Assembly (NCBI RefSeq): GCF_024437745.1
Contig: NZ_JANFNY010000015.1
Span: 1-64,000, forward strand
Direction: 5' to 3'
Origin: Roseomonas sp. GC11
Lineage (GTDB): Bacteria; Pseudomonadota; Alphaproteobacteria; Acetobacterales; Acetobacteraceae
Length of the DNA: 64,000 nt
Shown: positions 59,467 through 64,000 of the stretch, one piece after another
Position numbering within the stretch: the stretch's first letter is position 1
Layout: the number at the start of each line of letters is the position of its first letter
Position numbers and translations under genes: made by a program
Notes under the pieces: model-generated
The model's input: only the letters and a program-made list of their open reading frames with translations
Databases searched by the model: none
Told to the model about the DNA's origin: nothing

Positions 59467-59577
59467 CTTCTTTTTCTGAAGAAAAAGAAGTTTTCTTTCA
59501 GTTTGGCGCCCCGCTTCAGGCCTGAGGCGGGACGCCAGCTGGAAGAAGTTTTTTGGTTCTTTTTTTCAAAAAAGAAC
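59467..59577. repeat. Dispersed repeat family A, copy 10
   Basis: CTTCTTTTTC-TGAA-GAAAAAGAAG (59467-59490), central GCGCCCCGCTTC...GGCGGGACGCC (about 59506-59535), distal GGTTCTTTTTTTC...AAAAAGAAC (59554-59577). It lies between convergent genes. Confidence 0.85.
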
Positions 59578-59590
59578 TTCTTCCTGTCTC

Positions 59591-61162
59591 TTACGCCTTC
59601 CGCAGCCCCCAGGGGAACGGCGCCGGCCCCGGCTGAAGGCCCTGCAGGCTCTTCTGATAGGCCGTGCGGACGAAGAAGGCCCCGAGTGGGATCGACCCCA
59701 CCTCGCGCAGCGTCAGCAGGTTCAGCGCATCGGCGATGCGGAGCTGCTCGGCGGTGTCGGTGCTGGCCAGCCAGCGCTGCACCAGGGTTTCCGCCTCGGC
59801 ATTGTCCCACCAGCCGAACCAGCCGGCGGCACCGCGCCCGCGCACCATCAGCGAGACGGCGGGGTTGGCGTTCAGGCTGGAATTGCCGGTGGTGTGCAGC
59901 ACGCTCCAGCCGCCCTGTTCCACCGGGCCGCGATTGCCGCGCCGCTGCACCACGGTGCCCCAGTCGCTTTCCTGCAACTCGACATTGAAGCCGATGCGCT
60001 TCAGCAGGTCGAAGGTCACCTGCCCCAGTGCGCCGATCGTCGGGAAGTCGGTGGGGTTGATGATGACCACCTTCTGCCCGGCATAACCCGACTCCTTCAG
60101 CGCCGCCTGGGCCGCCTTCAGGTCGCCCGGCATCAGCGCCCTGCCGGATTCGGTGTAGGAGGGCGTGCCCTTGGGGAAGCAGCTGAAGCTTTCCGTCCAC
60201 AGGCTGGTGTCGTCGCCGATGGCGGTGCGCAGGTAATCCTCCTGCCGGATGGCCAGCAGCACGGCGCGGCGCACCCGCACATCGTTGAAGGGCGGCTGCA
60301 GGTGGTTCAGCCGCATGAAGCCGACCTTGCCGAGCCGGTCGGCGATCTGCATGCCGATATTGCGGTTGCGGCCGAGCATGGGCAGCAGGTCGGGCAGGGG
60401 CTGCTCCCACCAGTCCACCTCGCCGCTCATCAGGGCGGAGGCGGCGGTGGAGGGGTCGGGGATGATGTGCCACTCGACGCGGTCGAACGCCGCGCGCTTG
60501 CCGCCGGCGGCCCAGCTGGCGGCCTCGGCGCGCGGGCTGTAGCCGGTGAACTTCTCATACACCGCGCGGGCGCCCGAGCTGTATTCCCCCGCCACGAAGC
60601 GATAGGGGCCGGAGCCGACCATCTCGGTGATGGCCTTGTTCGGGTCCGTCTGCGCCAGACGCTCGGGCATGATGAAGGGGACATTCGCCTCCGACTTGCC
60701 GAGCAGCAGCAGCAGGGGCGGGAAGGGGCGGGTCAGGCGCAGCACCACGGTGCGGTCATCGGCCGCGGACCAGCCCTCCGCCGCCTGGGCCAGGAGCTGG
60801 GCGAAGGAGTCGCGCTTCATCCAGCGGTTCAGGCTGGCGACGCAGTCGGCGGCGCGGACGGGGGTGCCATCGTGGAAGAGCAGCCCCTCACGCAGGCGGA
60901 AGCGCCAGGTCAGCCCGTCCTCGGAGACCTCATGCCCCTCGGCCATCTGCGGGCGCGGCACCTGGTTGGCGTCGAGCGCGTAGAGCGTATCAAAGACGTA
61001 GAAGCCATGGTTGGTGGTGACGGTGGCGGTGGTCCAGACGGGGTCCAGCACGCTGAGATCGGCCTGCGGCACGAAGCGCAGGGTGGAGCGCGCCTGCGCG
61101 CGCGCGAGGGAAGGCATGGCGAGCAGCGCGGCGGCGCTGCCCAGCAAGGTACGACGGTGCAT
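59591..61162 (-). CDS. ABC transporter substrate-binding protein, family 5
   Basis: Periplasmic binding protein of 523 aa for peptides, nickel or other small ligands. A Tat-like signal peptide (MHRRTLLGSAAALLAMPSLARAQ) leads into LRFVPQADLSVLDPVWTTATVT. The GLLFHDGTPVRAADCVASLNRWM segment is diagnostic of SBP_bac_5. The length is normal. The ATG at 61162 is preferred over the open frame that starts at 61336, since the signal peptide begins there. Permease genes are not in the window. It converges with pcaG. Confidence 0.9.
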   Translation of the reverse strand: MHRRTLLGSAAALLAMPSLARAQARSTLRFVPQADLSVLDPVWTTATVTTNHGFYVFDTLYALDANQVPRPQMAEGHEVSEDGLTWRFRLREGLLFHDGTPVRAADCVASLNRWMKRDSFAQLLAQAAEGWSAADDRTVVLRLTRPFPPLLLLLGKSEANVPFIMPERLAQTDPNKAITEMVGSGPYRFVAGEYSSGARAVYEKFTGYSPRAEAASWAAGGKRAAFDRVEWHIIPDPSTAASALMSGEVDWWEQPLPDLLPMLGRNRNIGMQIADRLGKVGFMRLNHLQPPFNDVRVRRAVLLAIRQEDYLRTAIGDDTSLWTESFSCFPKGTPSYTESGRALMPGDLKAAQAALKESGYAGQKVVIINPTDFPTIGALGQVTFDLLKRIGFNVELQESDWGTVVQRRGNRGPVEQGGWSVLHTTGNSSLNANPAVSLMVRGRGAAGWFGWWDNAEAETLVQRWLASTDTAEQLRIADALNLLTLREVGSIPLGAFFVRTAYQKSLQGLQPGPAPFPWGLRKA

Positions 61163-61261
61163 TGCTGTCCTGTCAGGGCGTAGAGAGGCGGCCCCGCGAC
61201 AGGCGTTCCCACCGCCCCCGATAAAGCAGTGTGGCCCACCCCTCAACGGCGGACTGCACGC

Positions 61262-61319
61262 GGGGTCCGGGGTGGCCGTGCCACCCCGGCGGGGTTTCAG
61301 GGGCGGAGCCCCTGATTTT
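61262..61319. other. Two strong hairpins in the gap between two minus-strand genes
   Basis: CCGGGGTGG/CCACCCCGG (about 61266-61288) and CAGGGGC/GCCCCTG (about 61298-61314) followed on the + strand by ATTTTTT. For the minus-strand genes on each side the T-run is on the wrong side, so it does not end the metallo-hydrolase transcript in the usual way. It could be a remnant of a dispersed repeat. Confidence 0.5.
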
Positions 61320-61320
61320 T

Positions 61321-62124
61321 TCAAAGCATCTCCCACCCTCCCCCCGCTTCCCGCACGGTGCGGAACCCCTCGATATGCGCCCCCGCGACGGTCCAGCCCT
61401 GGCGTGCCGCCTCGCCGAGGGTGGCACGGCGTGTCCGCACCGCCTGTTCCGTGTCCATGTCGAAGACCATGCCGATCTCCGGCTCGGCGGGCTGGAGGGC
61501 GGTGATGTGCAGCGTATCCCCCCAGAGCAGCAGGTCATCGATCCGGTAGCCGGTATGGCCCGGCGTATGCCCCGGCAGCGGCAGGGCGAGGATGCCCGGC
61601 ATCACCTCCCCGGCGGGCACACCGCGCAGGCGGGGGCCGTAGGCGGCGGCGATTTTCGTGGCCATGTCGAAACCGCCCTGGCGCTCCTTCGGCGTGGCGG
61701 CGCGGGCCGCGGCGCTGGTGAAGAAGGCGAGGTCGGTCTCCGGCGCCAGCACCTCGGCGCGCGGGAAATAGGCGCCTTCGCCGGCCAGCAGGCCCAGCAC
61801 ATGGTCGCTGTGGATATGGGTCAGCAGCACGCGCTCCACCTGCTCCGGCGTGATGCCGAGGGCGGCGAGGGCGGTGCGGGCCTGGCCGAAGCTCTCGCCC
61901 CAGGCGGTGCCGCAGCCGGAATCGACCAGGGTGACGCCACCCGGCCCGCGCAGCAGGAAGCAGTTCACCGCCAGGCGCAGGTTGGAGCCGGTGGCATCGC
62001 CCGGCGGCACCCGCCAGCCGGGGGCGGCGCGGGTGTGGATGACGGCCTCGGGCGGGGCCTTGAAGATGCCATCGGCCAGCAGGGTGACCTCATAGACGCC
62101 GGCGCGGCGGGTGGGGTGGTCCAT
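61321..62124 (-). CDS. Metallo-beta-lactamase-fold hydrolase
   Basis: MBL-fold enzyme of 267 aa. LRLAVNCFLLRGPGGVTLVDSGCG precedes the zinc motif LLTHIHSDHVLGL. Further ligands are the His in LPLPGHTPGHTGYRI, the Asp in LLWGDTLHI and a late His in VAGAHIEGF. It resembles the quorum-quenching lactonase/AhlD-like and YflN-like group. The N-terminal segment YEVTLLADGIFKAPPEAVIH fits secreted or cytoplasmic members alike; no signal peptide is seen. The substrate is unknown. The DJ-1/PfpI gene is divergent 234 bp away, and that gap holds no site I can name. Confidence 0.88.
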   Translation of the reverse strand: MDHPTRRAGVYEVTLLADGIFKAPPEAVIHTRAAPGWRVPPGDATGSNLRLAVNCFLLRGPGGVTLVDSGCGTAWGESFGQARTALAALGITPEQVERVLLTHIHSDHVLGLLAGEGAYFPRAEVLAPETDLAFFTSAAARAATPKERQGGFDMATKIAAAYGPRLRGVPAGEVMPGILALPLPGHTPGHTGYRIDDLLLWGDTLHITALQPAEPEIGMVFDMDTEQAVRTRRATLGEAARQGWTVAGAHIEGFRTVREAGGGWEML

Positions 62125-62358
62125 CGGGGCTTGTCTCCAGGGGAGGCCAGGGGGAGGCCATGGTCACCCCGGTATAGGCTGTGCTGCGGTGCGGCAAAGG
62201 CCCGGCGCCGCCGGGGCTGCCCCCCGGCTTGTGCCGGGGCGCGGCTGGCCTATGCTCGCTGTCATCGCGGAGTGCGGAAGACGGGTGGCCCACCACCGGG
62301 GCGCTCCGCGCGGGGATGCCGCGCGCCTGGGTCCACCCCATCCGAGGGAAGCCCCCGC

Positions 62359-63060
62359 ATGCCCGAGCCTCTGACACCGCTGCGTATCGGCCTGATCCTG
62401 TTCCCCGGCCTGACGCAGCTCGACCTCACCGGCCCGGCGGAGGTGTTCAGCCGCCTGCCGGGGGCGGAGGTGCTCTATCTGTGGAAGACGCTGGCCCCCG
62501 TCGCCGCCGATCGCGGCCTCGCCCTGCTGCCCAGCGCGACCTTCGAGACCTGCCCGAAGCTGGATGTGGTCTGCGTCCCCGGCGGCCCGGGGCAGATCGA
62601 GCTGATGGAGGATGCGGAGACGCTGGCCTTCCTGCGCCGCGTGGCGCCGGGCTGCCGGCTGGTCACCTCGGTCTGCACCGGCTCGCTGGTGCTGGCGGCG
62701 GCGGGGCTGCTGCGCGGGCTGCGCGCCACCTCGCACTGGTCCTCGCTGGACCAGCTGGCCCTGCTCGGCGCCATCCCGGTGGCGGAGCGCGTGGTGCGCG
62801 ATGGCAACCGCATCACCGGCGCCGGTGTCACCTCGGGCATCGACTTCGCCCTCTCCGTGGTGGCGGAACTGGCGGGGGCGGATCTCGCGCAGGATATCCA
62901 GCTGCAACTGGAATACGACCCGGCGCCGCCCTTCGCCGCCGGCTCGCCGCGCAGCGCCACGCCGGAGCGGGTGGCGGCGGCGCGGGCGCGCATCGCCCCC
63001 TTCATCGCCCGCCGCCGCGCGGCGACAGAGCGTGCCGCGCGCAATCTGGCGGAGGCTTGA
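62359..63060 (+). CDS. DJ-1/PfpI family protein, isonitrile hydratase-like
   Basis: Protein of 233 aa with the DJ-1/PfpI fold: IGLILFPGLTQLDLTGPAEVFSRL, VCVPGGPGQIELMED and the nucleophile elbow VTSVCTGSLVLAAAGLLRGLRATSHW, with Cys and Thr as in isonitrile hydratase (InhA) enzymes. VVRDGNRITGAGVTSGIDFAL follows. It is not a GlxA regulator: after residue 190 there is only a basic helical tail and no AraC domain. It may hydrolyse isonitriles or be a glyoxalase-like protein. The ATG at 62359 is chosen where the fold starts. A type B repeat begins at the stop. Confidence 0.85.
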   Translation: MPEPLTPLRIGLILFPGLTQLDLTGPAEVFSRLPGAEVLYLWKTLAPVAADRGLALLPSATFETCPKLDVVCVPGGPGQIELMEDAETLAFLRRVAPGCRLVTSVCTGSLVLAAAGLLRGLRATSHWSSLDQLALLGAIPVAERVVRDGNRITGAGVTSGIDFALSVVAELAGADLAQDIQLQLEYDPAPPFAAGSPRSATPERVAAARARIAPFIARRRAATERAARNLAEA

Positions 63061-63200
63061 GAGGGGCTTCGCCCCTCTCGCACCTGCAAGGCCCTTGCAG
63101 CCACCAAAGGCCGGGGGCCTTTGGAAACCCATCTGTGGGTTCCCCGCTGAAGGCGGGTGCGGGGGGGCCTGTCCTCTGGTTAAGGGGATGAAAGGGGAGG
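63059..63200. repeat. Dispersed repeat family B, copy 3
   Basis: GAGAGGGG/CCCCTCTC, then CTGCAAGG/CCTTGCAG (an extra hairpin not in other copies), CCAAAGGCC...GGGCCTTTGG followed by AAACCC, and GGCGGGTGCGGG...CCTGTCC. It is more diverged than the copies at 11464 and 15446. It lies between convergent genes. Confidence 0.75.
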
Positions 63201-63204
63201 GTTT

Positions 63205-64000
63205 TTAGAGAATTTCATTCCTGCCATAGGCCTCGAATGATTCGACCAGATGGTCGAAAAGGGCGGCGACGCGTGGCAGGCGGCGCAGGTTTTCATGCGT
63301 CACGATCCAGACCGGCAGTTGGGGAAGCTCGATATCGGGCAGAACACGTTCCAACTCAGGATCATGAGCAACCGCGGGAATTTGCGCGACGGCAATGCCA
63401 AGACCGGCGCGTGCGAGTGCGAGTTGGGCCGGGTGGCTGTCCGTCCGTGCGATCCAGCGGATGTTGCCTGGGTCGCCGAGCCGCGTCGCGACGGCCAGAT
63501 CGCCGCGGTTGCGGTCGGGCCCGATGAACAGATGCGCGCCGATCTCGGCCCTGGAGGCGGGGCGGCCATAGGCTTCGAGATAATCGCGATGCGCGAAGAA
63601 GCCGAGCGGGATCGGCGTGACCTTCTTCGCCACCAGGGCGGATTGCTCGGGCGGGTGCATCCGCACCGCGACATCGACCTGCTGGTCCAGCAGGTTGGCG
63701 CTGGCGTTGCTGAGTTCGAACTCAACGTCGAGTCGCGGGTGCCTGTCGCGCAGGCGGCGGAGCATGGGCGGCAGAACCTCGATCCCCACAAATTCGGAGA
63801 CGCTGAGCCGCACCCGGCCCGCCACCTCTGTCGAATCCGCCGAAGCGGCGCGCAGCATGGCCTCCGAGGCATGCGCCATAGCGCGGGCGGAGGCGATCAT
63901 GGCTTCGGCGGTCGGCGTCGGCACCAGCCCATGGACGGACCGCGTGAACAGGGCTGTGCCCAGCGCGGCTTCCAGCGCCTCGATGCGCGCGCGCATGGTG
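63205..64000 (-). CDS. LysR family regulator, 5' end outside the window
   Basis: At least 265 residues of a LysR protein. The start of the helix-turn-helix lies beyond base 64000; the visible part begins just before MRARIEALEAALGTALFTRS. The effector domain (GRVRLSVSEFVGIEVLPPMLRRLRDRHPRLDVEFELSNASANLLDQQVDVAVRM) belongs to the group that often has no obvious linked target. IEL and VWIVTHENLRR near the end are typical. It uses somewhat more A/T codons than its neighbours. It converges with the DJ-1/PfpI gene across the type B repeat. Confidence 0.88.
   Translation of the reverse strand, partial: TMRARIEALEAALGTALFTRSVHGLVPTPTAEAMIASARAMAHASEAMLRAASADSTEVAGRVRLSVSEFVGIEVLPPMLRRLRDRHPRLDVEFELSNASANLLDQQVDVAVRMHPPEQSALVAKKVTPIPLGFFAHRDYLEAYGRPASRAEIGAHLFIGPDRNRGDLAVATRLGDPGNIRWIARTDSHPAQLALARAGLGIAVAQIPAVAHDPELERVLPDIELPQLPVWIVTHENLRRLPRVAALFDHLVESFEAYGRNEIL

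Overview
The window is a stretch of high-GC chromosome (about 70% G+C by eye) from an alphaproteobacterium. The best guess is a Roseomonas-like member of the Acetobacteraceae. The grounds are the codon bias (nearly every antisense frame is open), a fused trpE-trpG with a tryptophan attenuator, the ffh-rpsP-rimM-trmD-rplS and leuC-leuD-leuB blocks, an abundance of Bug-type (tripartite tricarboxylate) receptors and LysR/IclR regulators, and many copies of hairpin-rich intergenic repeats. I see no prophage, insertion sequence, CRISPR array or replication origin.

Layout. 1-8.8 kb: M20 peptidase, a PAS-GGDEF-EAL protein, a thioesterase, a secreted protein, a chemoreceptor translationally coupled to a response regulator/PP2C phosphatase, and a small cytochrome c. 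8.8-15.6 kb: trpE(G) behind a complete leader-peptide attenuator, a 59-residue membrane protein, a structured RNA ahead of ffh, then ffh, rpsP, rimM, trmD and rplS. 15.8-23 kb: leuC, leuD, leuB, two diverged tRNA-Arg(ACG) genes, nrdA and nrdB. 23-36 kb: SCO protein, 1-Cys peroxiredoxin, cysteine synthase, an acetolactate-synthase-like enzyme, a 69-bp tandem repeat, YciI-like protein, a degenerate alpha/beta hydrolase, cupin and isochorismatase-like genes divergent from a GlxA-type regulator, dgt, hldE and a metallophosphatase. 36-45 kb and 56-59.5 kb: aromatic catabolism. 45-56 kb: a sugar-nucleotide and glycosyltransferase cluster. 59.5-64 kb: peptide-binding protein, metallo-hydrolase, DJ-1/PfpI protein and a truncated LysR gene.

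Two systems stand out. First, shikimate or quinate can be oxidised (39263-40153) and dehydrated by a QuiC-type two-domain enzyme (36134-38011) to protocatechuate. Protocatechuate is ring-cleaved by PcaHG (58135-59448), and beta-ketoadipate is finished by PcaIJ and PcaF (42367-44934). The middle steps (pcaB, pcaC, pcaD) are not in the window. The TetR gene carries a near-copy of a palindromic site that also lies between the Bug receptor and shikimate dehydrogenase genes, and a PcaR-like palindrome lies upstream of pcaI. Second, an operon of overlapping genes at 45162-53768 combines a HpcH/HpaI-type aldolase, an SDR, a dehydroquinate-synthase-like cyclase and a ThDP enzyme with the CDP-glucose pathway to a 3-deoxy sugar (RfbF, RfbG, RfbH) and an epimerase/reductase. 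Glycosyltransferase genes follow. This suggests an unusual, possibly branched or carbocyclic surface sugar. A strong Fur-like palindrome precedes the operon.

Three families of dispersed intergenic repeats (called A, B and C here) fill most gaps between genes and probably act as terminators.
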